Shown piece by piece: positions 1 to 10,720 of a stretch of 64,000 bases of DNA. The DNA is taken from positions 1-64,000 of the forward strand of contig SWBL01000252.1 of NCBI GenBank assembly GCA_024195585.1. The letters run 5' to 3'. Under the pieces are notes generated by a model, which did no database searches, had not been told where the DNA came from, and worked only from the letters and a program-made list of their open reading frames with translations. Made by a program: the position numbers and the translations under genes. The number at the start of each line of letters is the position of its first letter. Position 1 is the first letter of the stretch. Origin of the DNA: Aureobasidium sp. EXF-3400. Lineage: Eukaryota; Ascomycota; Dothideomycetes; Dothideales; Saccotheciaceae.

Positions 1-10
1 GGGGGGGGGG
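1..10. other. poly-G run at window edge
   Basis: The window opens with ten consecutive G residues, unlike anything else in it. It may be a contig-edge or sequencing artefact, or a true homopolymer. Confidence 0.5.
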
Positions 11-189
11 CGACAAGCAACCAAAAGGCAAGTGCCGAAATTCTCGATGACTCGTGGGCAGGCAGCGGGAGATGTTCAGCTCCTGTCCATCCAAGTTACA
101 ATAGATTAAAAATTTGCAATATGGACAAAAGATGATGGGCGATTGAAAAATGGGAAGGTGGGTACGGGATCTGAAAGAGTTTCCTTTCA

Positions 190-600
190 TCTATTTGGCT
201 TTTCGTTCGAAAGAGGTTACGGCAATAGAGATTAACCACCGAAATCGGAATGGTAAAAGGAGATGGAAGAGCAAAAACACTCTCCGTGCAAGCACCTTCT
301 AGATATGCATCTATAAAAATACACAAAGGGATTCGGGAATTTACGAATGTCCAGAGAGATACTGGACAAACACTCTGTTTCACTATGACAAGTTAATATA
401 AAGAGAAATATTATGCATTTCGACACATATATCAAAAACGTGATGGCAAGAGGAGACAAGAAGAGCAAACACTACTCCCCCAAAGCAACCATCCCTTAAA
501 TATACACCTATAAAAATGCACAAAAGAAACCTAATATACGACAATGTCCAGAGAAACATCAAGCAAACACTCTCTTTCACTGGAACAATCTACTATTCCG
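190..600. repeat. degenerate tandem repeat, period about 195 bp
   Basis: Two diverged copies are recognisable by eye. Each has a GAAGAGCAAA-type block (near 267 and 461), a CTATAAAAAT block (near 311 and 508), and an ATGTCCAGAGA block followed by ACACTCT and TTTCAC (near 347 and 544). The offset between matching blocks is about 195 bp. The minus-strand conceptual translations of the two copies also resemble each other, but I see no gene here. Confidence 0.6.
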
Positions 601-671
601 AATAACATTGTGCATTTCTATAGTGCCCTGATCTCTTGTTCTGGTCATTGGGAGTGCTGTAAACCACTTCA

Positions 672-945
672 CAGACCTTTCCGATGGTTTGTTTGCTTGA
701 TGATCGGAGTAAAGAAACGACGCGTCACGCAGCGCAACGTTAGATTCGCATGCCTCATTCTACAAGAGATGTGTGAGATAGAACAATCAACTTGCGGACC
801 TCTTCGATTGGTATTTGCTTTGCTTATAATTACAGTAAGAAAGGACGCGCCGCTCAGCGCAACGTTAGATTCGCTCGCCTTATCCTGCTCGAGATGTGCG
901 TAACGAAATAACTACCTCGCAGACCTCTTCGATCGAGGACATGGC
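672..945. repeat. degenerate tandem repeat, period about 125 bp
   Basis: A block of the form CAGACCTCTTCGAT occurs near 672, 795 and 920, and a block CAGCGCAACGTTAGATTCG occurs near 731 and 857. This gives two full diverged copies and the start of a third. The third copy ends just before the stop codon of the Myb-like gene, so the array lies in that gene's 3' flank. Confidence 0.65.
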
Positions 946-960
946 GTGGACCTGTTTTGC

Positions 961-2761
961 CTAGTAGGCGAGATCATCTCCAACCTCATCTTCATCATCG
1001 TCGACATCCATGTGAGCGGACTCGCGCGAGTTTCGGCGGTGACGGTGCTGAGTGTATGAAGTATCCTCATAATCTTCCTGCTCACCCCCTCCCAAAGCAT
1101 CATCTTCCTCATCTTCATCGCCCATCCAGGTGATTTCTGGCTGTTTGCGCATAGGCTCTGGAGACTCTTGCTGATCTTCCTCGCCCTCGTCATCAACGTT
1201 GATTTTGAAATCGACGTCTTCTTTGGCCAAGCCTTCTTCAACAGGGAAACCGCTCTTCTCCATGAGCTGCTTGAAGCGACGTCTCAAGTCGTCAGGATCG
1301 TACTCGGCACCGCCGTCCTTGATGATTTCGGCAGCGATCAATGCCCATTTCTTGCTGTTAAAGTCGTCTTCCAGTTTCTTCTTGATGTTGAAAAGGCGAA
1401 GGTTGTCCTCTTCGCGCATGTTGATGAAGGCGGTCTTGAGACGTTCGTAGCGGTTGGGGATGGTGCTGTTGCCATGAGTGACGCCCTCGAGTTCGGCGTA
1501 GCGGGCCTTGCATTCATTCCATGTGTGTCCAGCCTGTAGACGTTGTCAGAGATGAGGGCTGACCGAACGGAAGCACAAATACTTACATCGCGCATGGTGA
1601 TCAGAGTCTGATCGGCAATGTCGCATTCATCGAATGAATGGGGGATGGGTTTGACTTGGGCGATACCGTCCTTGGGTGCCTTGATACTAGTTTAGTACAT
1701 GTTCTGCAGGCGAGACTTGATATCCAACTTACTTTACGAACGCGCTGATGACCCATAGTGCTCAGATCATCTGCTGTAGTCTTCTTGGTCGACTTTTTGG
1801 CAGCAGTGCCTGTCTTGGACTTCTTAGAAGGTGTACTAGTGGGAGTCTTGGGGGTCTTGGGAGCGGCTGCTCTCTTGCGACCCTTGCCCTTGTTAGAGCC
1901 TGTGGTAAGCGTCTCTCCTTCATTGTCATCTAGCTCTTCTTCGTCATCGAGTATGACTGGCTGCTTCGCCTTGCCCTTACCCTTACCACGAGTGGACAGC
2001 AGCGAGCGCCCTTCATCAGTATCTTCATCTTGCTTGCTGGCGATAGCTGCCTTTGCCTTGGACTTAGCCTTGCGAGGAGTGGATGTCTTCTTGGTAGGGC
2101 CTGACTTTGGTGTGGGAGGGGTGGAAGGTCTCGAAGTCGGGAAGGTCTCTTCCATAGGGCTGGGGCCAGGGCCAAAGTCCTCAGATGGCAGAGCGCCATT
2201 GTCATCCAGGTCGAGATCGGGAATCTCGCCACCTGCGTAGCCAGAAGATGAGTGATTAGGAGAAGTGTAAGGGGTGGGAGCGACGTAAGGAGTTTTGGCG
2301 TCATAAGTTTCGATAGAAGGTTGGAAAGGTGTCTGGGCGCCGTAGGAATGGTAATTGTGGACGCTGTGGGCTGGAGTTGAGTTGTGAACGACAGACGAGA
2401 GGTGTTCTGCAGTTTCGGCATCGATGTTGTGGTATCCAGGTGTCTTTGCGCTGACAACCTCCTCAAAGTTGCCGTTGAAGTGGTTGCCATGAATCATGTC
2501 ATCGCCATTCATGTTGTTGATGAAGTTGCTGCTGCTGCTGTAATCATATCCGGTCAATCCACCTTCGAGAGCGGAGTAGTCAGGCAAGGCTCCAAATTCT
2601 TGGACAGTTGGACCAAACTCGAAGTCCATGGGCATGGCATCAAACTGCTGGCCGTTGCTGCGCATCATGTCTTCTGAATTTTGAGCAGGCCATGCGGCAT
2701 TGGCATCACTGGCCATGTCGGAGTTGTCGGTCAGGGGAGCGGCGGTTCTTGAGGAGCCCAT
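961..2761 (-). CDS. Myb/SANT-like nuclear protein
   Basis: Three exons (2761-1733, 1679-1587, 1533-961) give about 564 residues. The first 340 residues are low-complexity: Asn/Ser/Pro-rich, then Lys/Ala/Thr-rich basic stretches (KSKAKAA, KKSKTG, KKSTKK) that look like nuclear-localisation or DNA-contact tails. Exons 2 and 3 encode a compact domain with ITMRDAGHTWNE, ARYAELEG, IPNRYERLK and WALIAAEI, the layout of fungal Myb/SANT-like DNA-binding domains. The C-terminus is acidic (DVDDDEDEVGDD). The first intron must use the second AG (acceptor before GCACCC), because the AG nearer the branch site leads to a stop. The domain family is established knowledge; a role as chromatin or transcription factor is inference. 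Target genes cannot be read. Confidence 0.8.
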
Positions 2762-3486
2762 GTTGCGTACTAACGTGGACCGTGTGCTTGTTTGTCGAGA
2801 CGATCAAGGAGGAAGTACTTGTCGCAAAGATTGATCTTTCTAAAACACAGGGTTGAGTGCGCGAAGCGCAGTGGGCCTACGGAAAATTGTGATTTTGTGA
2901 GAACTCGAGCCGGAGCCCGGGCGACGACTCGATAGGTGTGAAAGGGTCTACCGATACTCGAGTAAATGGAGAGCTAGCACGTCGAGTTTGTTTGATACTT
3001 GATTGTTCCTGTTGACTCTGTCCAATAAGCGTGAATTCCTCCAGACAAGCAACGAGGTCGGATAGAGGAGGACTGAGGAGATTGAATTCTTTGGTCAGGG
3101 TTGAAAAGATGTAGTCGAGTCAACAAACATATTCCGGAGAATTGTTTGGGCCTTACAAAATATCGGAAGTATCGCTCCGAATGAGAGTGAAAGTATTAGC
3201 AGTATCGGAGATCGATAGCCTCCGTTATAGCTCCGATAATTGCGAATGAAAAATCGGAACAACAGCCAACAAGTGACGACTCAAGACCACAGCTCCGATA
3301 ATTGCGAATGAAAAATTGGAACAACAGCCAACAAGTGACGACTCAAAACCACAGCTCCGACTGATTCCTTAGACCATGAGCCGGGATCTGAAGGCTACAC
3401 GGACTCGGAGCCAGTTTCTGTAAGTGGTTGTTGTCGACGAACATCTCAAGCTCTTGAACACAAAGTCAAGACGTGGATAAAGCATA
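2762..3486. other. intergenic, shared 5'/3' flank
   Basis: This lies between the Myb-like gene start (2761, minus) and the end of the F-box gene (3487, minus). I see no coding potential. It holds the 62-bp tandem duplication listed separately and probably the promoter of the Myb-like gene. Confidence 0.6.
3229..3360. repeat. 62-bp tandem duplication
   Basis: The unit beginning AGCTCCGATAATTGCG at 3229 recurs at 3291 with only a few substitutions and starts a third time at 3353 before diverging after eight bases. Two nearly identical 62-bp copies plus a partial third indicate a young duplication. Confidence 0.9.
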
Positions 3487-4962
3487 TCAGCCACCGACTC
3501 TGGATGCAATGGCGGCCTTCACCTCACACAATGCGATCCAGTCTTCATCTGTACAATCCGGGTACATCGGTGGATCATCCCATTTACCATCGTAGGAACC
3601 ATCTTCACCAAAACGCGGCCTTCTCCATTCGCCATCGTCCAGAATTCGATATCTTTGCGCCCAGAGTCCTGTGCCAAGTTGCTTTGACTTTGGAAATGCA
3701 GTATTGTCATACCAATCGCCGAAACCGCAGCGTATGGATCGCAGCTTGACCAGTTCAGTCGCAAACCGAGAGAAGTAATTATGCCATCGTGCTGGATACA
3801 AAAAGCTTGATGGTGCTAGGATTGATCCTGTGGTACTCGAGTTGAACAATGGTTCGATTGGATAACTGTCCGCGTCCAATGTCGACGGTATTCGCACGCC
3901 AATGACAATAGGACAATTGTCAATAACAAGCTCTTCAAGAGTATTGCCGTGTGACAATATCCAGGTCAATTGTTCATCATGGCTGAGACTCATTCCTCCG
4001 AGCATCAAAGATCGCAGAGCTGAAAAGGTGGGTAGATGACATTTTGGAAGGTATCCAAAATACATGTCTCGCGAGTAGAGCTTCAGATGTGTCAAGTTGT
4101 TACGGACTGGCTCGAGCCATTCTTGTCCGAGCCGTGACCCAAAGAACGAATGAAGTTCTTTCTTACCGAGGTTTGCAGGCAAAGAGCCATCACCATCAAC
4201 ATCTTCGGTAGTAATCTGAAGCTCCAGTTTACGGACACGCGACATGACTGCCTTGAAATCTCTAGAACGAGCCACCGTCTCATTCCCGCATCCTTGCAAG
4301 TTTTCGATGCAGAGGTGTTCCAGCTTCGGTGTCGCATGACTGGCATTCAAGCCAACAAAGAGACTCTGCAGCACATCCGTCCTGAACTTGATACTCTCGG
4401 GTACATTTCTCGCCCACCAGTGGCGTCGTTGTTGTGGACCAACACATTCACTGCTGCATTTTAGTGTCACAGACCGTAGGTTTCGTAAACGTCCTAGTTC
4501 CTTCAAAACAGCCAGCAAGGAGTGCAACAGCTCTTCATCCCGATACTCCCAGTCGTACGTGTCCATGCAAGTATCCGTATACTCTGCCGTATCGATCGTA
4601 AGTTGCGTCATCACAGAGCATAAATCCGGTTTCTCAAGCAGGCTTCTCAGGTTGTTGATACTCTTCTGCCTCAGCAACAGCGTAGAGCTGCGGAAGACCA
4701 GACCGGTACAAACGGCTGCACATTTCTTCGAAACACATCGCAATGATTTCGTAGCATTACGGCCATATTTGTCGGCCTCATGGGCAATGATCGTCAGAAT
4801 TTCCAATGGTAGGTCGTCAAAGTGGGAAATTGTTGATATCATAGGTGGTTGGTAACAGCTGCCTGCGGCTGGTGGCTGGGAGGTTGCGGGGTCATGCTGA
4901 TGATGCGGTGCCTTCTCACACTTCTCTGGTGGAGGAGTTGCTTGCTGTTGGATGGTTTCCAT
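3487..4962 (-). CDS. F-box domain protein
   Basis: Single exon, 491 residues. The reading frame is open from a GTG at 4971, but the first ATG is at 4962 and gives a Gln/Pro/His-rich leader. An F-box follows at about residues 45-90 (FDDLPLEILTIIAHEADKY, then RCVSKKC), with the usual LP..IL and RxVSK anchor residues. The rest resembles a leucine-rich, repeat-poor substrate region with scattered LxxLxL segments (LEHLCIENL, LRSLMLGG, LEELVIDNC), as in fungal F-box/LRR-like proteins. F-box proteins bind Skp1 and choose substrates for SCF ubiquitin ligases; the substrate is unknown. It is not obviously a close paralogue of the 51-55 kb F-box pair. Confidence 0.8.
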   Translation of the reverse strand: METIQQQATPPPEKCEKAPHHQHDPATSQPPAAGSCYQPPMISTISHFDDLPLEILTIIAHEADKYGRNATKSLRCVSKKCAAVCTGLVFRSSTLLLRQKSINNLRSLLEKPDLCSVMTQLTIDTAEYTDTCMDTYDWEYRDEELLHSLLAVLKELGRLRNLRSVTLKCSSECVGPQQRRHWWARNVPESIKFRTDVLQSLFVGLNASHATPKLEHLCIENLQGCGNETVARSRDFKAVMSRVRKLELQITTEDVDGDGSLPANLGKKELHSFFGSRLGQEWLEPVRNNLTHLKLYSRDMYFGYLPKCHLPTFSALRSLMLGGMSLSHDEQLTWILSHGNTLEELVIDNCPIVIGVRIPSTLDADSYPIEPLFNSSTTGSILAPSSFLYPARWHNYFSRFATELVKLRSIRCGFGDWYDNTAFPKSKQLGTGLWAQRYRILDDGEWRRPRFGEDGSYDGKWDDPPMYPDCTDEDWIALCEVKAAIASRVGG

Positions 4963-5283
4963 ATCTTGCACTTTGCGTTGTATAGTATGCTTTACGGTAA
5001 AGAGAGTTGGTATACAGATTGAGGGAAGGGTAGGGGTGTCAGATTGCGTGATGAATCATGTGCATGTGATCCTATCGTCGGGTCGGTCTTCAACTGCTCC
5101 ATCGGTCATGTCCGCCGAACAGGGTCACCCCCTATACAAGCCTCGACAGCATTGTTATTGTTGGTATACGAGTATAATCGTGCCGTGCGCTAGTAGTCTA
5201 AAAATATTAAGTTCCTTTGGCAATTACAAATGTTCTCATGAATCTGGCACAATCTGAAAGTGGACGAAACGACGTGTTAAAAG
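4963..5283. other. intergenic, promoter side of the F-box gene
   Basis: About 320 bp upstream of the F-box start and downstream of the transporter stop. No gene, RNA or repeat is visible. Confidence 0.5.
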
Positions 5284-6927
5284 CTATGGGACTGGCATAT
5301 CACCATCCCTCATGAGGACACTTAGGCGAACACTATTCACGGCTTCGGTCTTGTATGCTTTGAAGCCCCGTGCTGGAACTTTCCTAACAAACATCTCGTC
5401 CAATTCTGCAAACGAACGTCCAGACGTCTCAGGCTGGCACAACCACAGGTAGACAGTTGAAAGGACTGCGAAGGCGCCAAATATAAAAGCTACTCGAGCA
5501 CCGAGATTTGCTTGATTCGGATTGAAAAGGTATGGTATGACAAAAGCCCACATTGCCTGCAAAACGATTAGATGGCTTCTTGGGCGAATAGACGGTATAC
5601 CTACAAATAGTCCACTTTGCAATGTCAGTCCGATGGCGGCCGTTTTGGTCCGTAGATGACTTGTTGGTGTCTCGATCAGAATCGGATATGCAGTAGCTCC
5701 GATCGTAATTGAGTAGAGCCAGTTATACAGAAGTAACAAGCCAACTGTTCCCTTGACAGCTGACTTGGATCCGACACAAGCAAGCCCTCCAGTGAGTAGA
5801 AGCAAGATAGTCAGAAGCAGCATGCCATAGCACGACAAAGGTCTCCGACCAATCCGGTCGATCAAGAACCAAGAGCAGGCATTGCCTGTCATAGCAAGTA
5901 TGTTTTGAACAATACCGAGGCTGAAGGTTGTAGGTGTGTCATATCCAGCCAGTTGTTGATAGTAAGTCGAATAGGACGATACAAAGAAGAGGCCACTCAA
6001 AGCTTGAATAGAGAGAGGCGCTGCTGCGATGATTGTTCGTCGGAGATTAGTCTTCTGGAAGCACTCGAGGTATGTCGCGCCTTTTGTCTTTTGCCTGGCC
6101 TGCTCTAGTGCCCGGAAGGCAGTAGTCGCATAGATCTGTGCCTCTTCCGCAGTGTATCCAAACCGAAGGAGTGCAATGGTAGCATCGGAATTTCGATTTT
6201 TACTAAGCAGCCACCACGGGGACTCGGGCATGAATGGCAAGAAAATTGCACCCATGACGCTGAATACATACTGAGCCAAGAAGACTGATCGATAAGCCCA
6301 GCGATCTGTTTGGTAACCTGTGACTTTCACCACAATGGACACGATGAAGGGTCCGATTGTCAACGCCATACCAGCCGCTGCAGTGAGTTTGCCTCTCGCG
6401 AGGCGAGGTGCGATTTCTCCCAGGTATGTGAGTGCGGTGGTCGTGAATGCGCCTATAGCGAAACCCGAGAAGAGTTTGCCAATGAAGAAGACTAGGTTGG
6501 ATGTTGACACAGTCTCAATTGTGATCGATACGAAGATGATCAGATAGCCAACGGTAAATGTCCACTTTCTGCCAATCTTGTCTGCGAGCCAACCAGACAA
6601 CAAGGAACCAATGATAGAGCTGAGGACTGGTGCGCCACTATAGGCAGATTGCCATGCCGCAGAGAGCACATAGCCCCCATCGTACGGTGATCCGAAATCT
6701 TTCCTGAATTGGGGAATTGAGAGTACGACGCCGCCAGCCTGGTTGTCGAAACTGCTAAGTAACAGTACGAATATGGCATAGATACACCATAACAGCTCGC
6801 GCGGACGATGCTTGATTGCCTGAAAGGAGGTTTGCACACGTGAGCTGTTCAGCTCGATGTCCCTGCTGCTTGCGCTGTCTTCCACGTCGTTGTTGGTCAC
6901 AATGCCGATCTTGGCAGGACCAGCCAT
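5284..6927 (-). CDS. MFS sugar transporter, maltose/alpha-glucoside permease type
   Basis: Predicted proton-coupled sugar porter of the plasma membrane, 531 residues when started at the ATG at 6927 and spliced of a 48-bp intron (5557-5604). The open frame continues up to an ATG at 7128, but the added 67 residues lack family features, and 531 matches the usual length of about 530. Visible sugar-porter signatures are GWLADKIGRKW in the loop after TM2, PESPWWLL after TM6, IDRIGRRPL after TM8 and PETSGRSFAELDEMF after TM12. The intron (donor GTAGGTATAC, acceptor TTTTGCAG) keeps frame and has no stop; removing it restores continuity between LTLQSGLF and AMWAFVIPYLFNP. The exact substrate (maltose, another alpha-glucoside or another sugar) cannot be settled from sequence. 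Confidence 0.88.
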   Translation of the reverse strand: MAGPAKIGIVTNNDVEDSASSRDIELNSSRVQTSFQAIKHRPRELLWCIYAIFVLLLSSFDNQAGGVVLSIPQFRKDFGSPYDGGYVLSAAWQSAYSGAPVLSSIIGSLLSGWLADKIGRKWTFTVGYLIIFVSITIETVSTSNLVFFIGKLFSGFAIGAFTTTALTYLGEIAPRLARGKLTAAAGMALTIGPFIVSIVVKVTGYQTDRWAYRSVFLAQYVFSVMGAIFLPFMPESPWWLLSKNRNSDATIALLRFGYTAEEAQIYATTAFRALEQARQKTKGATYLECFQKTNLRRTIIAAAPLSIQALSGLFFVSSYSTYYQQLAGYDTPTTFSLGIVQNILAMTGNACSWFLIDRIGRRPLSCYGMLLLTILLLLTGGLACVGSKSAVKGTVGLLLLYNWLYSITIGATAYPILIETPTSHLRTKTAAIGLTLQSGLFVGIPSIRPRSHLIVLQAMWAFVIPYLFNPNQANLGARVAFIFGAFAVLSTVYLWLCQPETSGRSFAELDEMFVRKVPARGFKAYKTEAVNSVRLSVLMRDGDMPVP

Positions 6928-7964
6928 AGAGTGAAATCGTGAGTTAGTAGGCGCACATGCTGAGCGACTCATATGCTGCAGTCGCCTGGCGGTAAAGAGT
7001 GTCCAGTGGCATTGTTCGAAACTGCGCGTTGAGACGACTCTGTTTGGTGTCGGGCGAAAGAAGGTACTAAATCCACCGAGAGACGCACCGTTGAAGTCTA
7101 TTGCCTTCTGGCTCGGGTGGCGGACCATTGTTGGTCCGGGTATCCAGCCTCCCCGTGTGCCAAAGTCTACAATTTACATCGTGCTCCAATCGAGCAAAGA
7201 GCAAAGTGTTCATCATAGAAAGACACAGTTGTTTTTAGAGACAGAGACGTGTTCACAGAGTGCCAATCACTCGTCGCTTCTCGCTATACACTGCCAAGTC
7301 TTCTGGTAGTATCGTGCATTCTTGTAGTTGCTAGTATGCGTTACATACTGTAGCACATGGGGAGGATATAATTTGAGGCTTGCAAGTATTTTAGTATCCT
7401 ACATGTTTGTCCAATCAGAGGACTGGGACAGCTAGATTTCTGCGACGGATAAAAAGCTGATATCCCAACGTGCTAACTCTTCCATGCATAGATATTCGCC
7501 CAGTCACCTGAGATACAAGCTCCAGAGGCAAAGACTCTACGTTGATAAATTTGACATTGCAGATCATACTTGACCTTGATTTTGAACAGTCTCTCAACGT
7601 TGTGTCCCCATACCATATGGCCAGATGCGCTCAGTGTGATATGGCTCAAAAGCCCACCTCCAGAAGATCATATCTGGCAAGGTCAAAATGCTGATCATAC
7701 CTGTGTGACCGAGCATGGGAGAGCCGTTGCTGAAATTCGAACTTGCAGGTCTGTACCATGGCTAGTTGAATCAGATCGTAATATGGTTGTTTGCTGAGAC
7801 ATTACTGTTCCTCGGAATCGCACCGAGGATCAGTAGAACACAAACGTGGCTTGCTGGCACGTTTTCTGAACGCTTGACAGCTGTTAATCCGATGAACCAG
7901 TGCGTATTTTGATTCAGAATCATTTCATCTTCAACCTTCTTACCATTACAACTGTCAACTAAAC
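6928..7964. other. intergenic, no gene recognised
   Basis: Upstream region of the sugar transporter and 3' flank of the kinase at 7965. The part to 7128 is open in the transporter frame and may be 5' UTR. The rest carries only short ORFs without recognisable features. Confidence 0.5.
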
Positions 7965-9377
7965 CTAGTCAATGTTTCCTACACCGCGCAAGCTGAGGTA
8001 GACATCTGTGCCCCAGCCGAGTAAGCTCTGGACTCTGATGCCACCTCCAAAGTACTCGGCGTATGCCCTGCCTAGTTTCAGGCCATAACCTAGACCCGCC
8101 AGGCTATTTTCGTTACCACCGGCATTCGAGAGAGCGTTCAAGCCGTCGCCATCGTTGGTGCCTCCACTGGTGATGTCAACGATTTCCTGCTCGTTGAAAG
8201 TGGTAAAACCGAATTCCCACAACTTTGCATAAGCAGCGGGAGGTATGCCACCTCCTCGATCCCGGATGCGAATTGTAACACCTGGAGTGGACTTGTCCAG
8301 TGGACGGATGTTTGCCGATGCGGCATTTGCAGGTCGCTGAGCTCCTGAAGCTGCGTCAACGCTGCCTTGGTCATAGTTGGTAATGCCGTTGTGTTTGCCC
8401 TTGATCTCCTCTGGCGCGGGAGCGATTGTTACTTCAATGGGATATCGCTCGTTTCCCTTTTCAATGGTGGCTCGGAAAGCATTTTTCAAGAGCTCGGTGA
8501 TGATGTATTCTAGGTGCATGGGAATGTGGGCCAGAGTGGTCTCTGGCTCGCCACGAATGACAACGCTGGGTCGGACACCATACTTGTACTCGCAGATGTC
8601 ACCGACAAGGCCTTCGCAATGTCTGATAATATCAGCGGGTCTCAGCTTTGTGTCAATAACACCAATATATGATGAGTCGACATGAGTCTTTTGTTCTGAG
8701 AGTTCGAGATGAGGTTTGGATGAGAAGTGCAGAGCGATGTGTTGCTCGGCAATCAGTCGGGTGCCTATCCTCGCACGGAGATGTTCATCAAGGAACTTTG
8801 TGACCTCGCTCGGGCTGATATATTTTCTCGCTTCGAGAAAGCCTCGGGCGAGAATAGAAATGGTGTTGGAATGTGTCTGGACCAGATCGGCCATGACACT
8901 TGTAAATTGGATCTCTTCTTCCAGCGTCTTGATCTCCTTTGAGGCATAGGGTAAGAGGGTTGACAAGGAGTGGACGTAGTTGTTATGGATCTTGGAGACA
9001 TTCGGGTTGGAGACAACGATAAAGGGCAGGTTGCGAAGAGACTGAATGCGATGGGCGAGGCGTGAGGGCAGGATGGAGAGGGTGAAGTTGGCCGAGTCGA
9101 GCAATTGGTCGGCTGTCAGAGGCGGCCGTCCAGATCTAGGAGGATTCGTCAGTCGCGGTGGGTTGCAGTCTACCAGCTATCTGACTTACTTGGCCAGATC
9201 TGCTAGAGTCAGTGGATGCAAGGGCCTGCCGGCCAGCCGAGCAACCTCGCCATCTGTGACCTTTTGCGTCTTAAGCCTGTTGTCTGGTATACGAAGTCTT
9301 GGAGTGGTCGAGAGTCGTCTCGTGGCCTTTATACCTGCGCAAGATAGCCTCGACAAGCGGCCACCTATGCAATTCAT
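7965..9377 (-). CDS. mitochondrial alpha-ketoacid dehydrogenase kinase (PDK/BCKDK family), copy 1
   Basis: Two exons (9377-9190, 9135-7965; intron 54 bp) encode 452 residues. The N-terminus is Arg/Ser/Thr-rich without acids (RLSRLSCAGIKATRRLSTT), a typical mitochondrial presequence. The PDK N-terminal helical domain follows (SGRPPL, LPSRLAHRIQSLRNLPFIV, HSLSTLLPY, RARIGTRLIAEQH). The GHKL ATPase domain has N-box ELLKNAFRATIE, G1 DRGGGIP and G2 GLGYGLKLGRAYAEYFGG. Family members phosphorylate and inactivate the E1 subunit of pyruvate or branched-chain ketoacid dehydrogenase. A low-complexity insert between N-box and G1 (about 35 residues, KGHNGITNYDQG on) is unlike the animal enzymes. Which complex it controls is not decidable by eye. 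A second family member lies at 17146-18607. Confidence 0.93.
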
Positions 9378-9783
9378 GACGACAATTGCTTTGTGCTGTG
9401 GTCAATCAAGCGACATGTCGCGGACGGTCGATGGCATTCTGTTCGAGTCTAGAGCTATGACGCAGCACCACGGATTCACACGTTGTCAATCAGCCCAGCA
9501 CAAAGGGCCGATACACAGTCCTGACCATCTGGTGACTGCTAATCTTTTATCGCTACAGAGTCAACCTCCTGGCTTATCCTTCGGCCTTGTCGGCATCGTT
9601 TACAACGCCATGTCACACGACTTCAGGCATGGTGCATGGCATGGACCGTGATCGAGTCTGAGGTATTTGAGGTATTTGCGTGTCATGAGTTATTCAATGT
9701 ATGGTATCTGAAAAGACCCTCCCATATGTAATGTCATATCTGTCGTCGATCAAGGCAATGATTGCCTGTCCCTGGCTGCTGCT
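9378..9783. other. intergenic
   Basis: Promoter side of the kinase and 3' flank of the PBI2-like gene. Nothing else is recognised. Confidence 0.5.
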
Positions 9784-10168
9784 CTACTGGGTTCTGACCT
9801 CGCCGTCGTTCTCAACGTTGATGTGGTCGTTGGACGAAAGGGTGTGAGCCTTGTCCTCGGGGAACTCGGCGCTATGCGGTGTCAGTCGTCGTGCCTTCAT
9901 GAAAAGACTGTTCTGGTATGGCAGGCGTACGTGAAGCCCTTGATTAGCTTGAACTCGGTGGTGATCTTGCCGCCCTGCTCGGTGACCTGCTTCTTGGCAC
10001 TAGGATATAGTCAGCTCAAGCGCGGTGCAATCAGGAGAGGGTAGGCTCTTACGCGTCAAGCTGAGATGCATCGGCACCATCCTTGAGGGAAACCTGGACT
10101 CTGTCAGTCGTCTGCCTGCATGAAGGATCCGCCTTGTTTGCTGCGAGACGCACGTTGATCGAAGGCAT
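9784..10168 (-). CDS. PBI2: PBI2-like inhibitor I9 protein (proteinase B inhibitor)
   Basis: Four exons (10168-10154, 10093-10053, 9999-9931, 9871-9784) give a 70-residue protein beginning MPSINVSLKDGADASQLDAA and containing KKQVTEQGGKITTEF, KLIKGFTAEFPED and NDHINVENDGEVRTQ. This is the inhibitor I9 fold of yeast Pbi2 (LMA1 subunit), a cytosolic inhibitor of vacuolar subtilisin-type proteinase B that is also linked to vacuole fusion. The first exon is only 15 nt. The splice sites are GTGCGT, GTAAGA and GTACGC with AG acceptors, and the phases join exactly. With three introns in 385 bp, simple ORF searches miss this gene. Function is by family; the protease target is inferred. Confidence 0.88.
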
Positions 10169-10720
10169 TTTGAGTCGAGATGTGAGGGATATGTGAGAGG
10201 TTGATATTGTAGAGAAGCTGTGTCTGAGAGAAGAGAGTAGAGGAGTGTTGGTTTTGGAGAAGAAGAAGGCGGGCATGAGGACAATCAACAGTTGCCAATC
10301 TCACCTCCAAACCCGCTCCGACCACTCGGACGTACGTTGACGTATGTTAGCGCGGGTCTCGAATGCGCACGTGAAGAACGCCTCGAGCCTCACCGCCCAG
10401 CCAAACAAAACGCCTGGAAGCATAGCATCGACTTGGCCATAGTCCGACTGGCTAGCGACTTACTGTGCGTTGGAGTATTTGTGACGAGTCTGTACGTGCT
10501 CAGCAACTTGTTATTTACGCCGCAGATGTCAACATGCACGGTGCTTTGCTAACGGACAGAGTGGCTGGGGAAAGTGCAGCCTCGGAGATAAGATGCCAAG
10601 ATTTCGGCAGAGATCCGGTCGGGGGTCTAGGGCTGATTAGGGCTTCTATCGAAAAGTTCAGAGACCTTGTAACATTTTCTGATCTTTGCCGCCGTCACTA
10701 CTCTTGTTACGCCGGACAAG
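10169..10720. other. divergent promoter region, PBI2-like / BMS1
   Basis: About 550 bp separate two divergently transcribed genes. The BMS1-proximal part is rich in C and T. No other gene is seen. Confidence 0.5.

Noticed and set aside
544..903. 119-codon plus-strand ORF at the left edge
   Set aside because: It lies across the degenerate tandem repeats and has no domain or splice-linked continuation.
1168..2240. Several long plus-strand ORFs opposite the Myb-like gene
   Set aside because: They are antisense shadows of low-complexity Ser/Lys coding sequence.
6928..7128. N-terminal extension of the sugar transporter to the ATG at 7128
   Set aside because: The added residues are unlike the family, and the 6927 start gives the usual 531-residue length.
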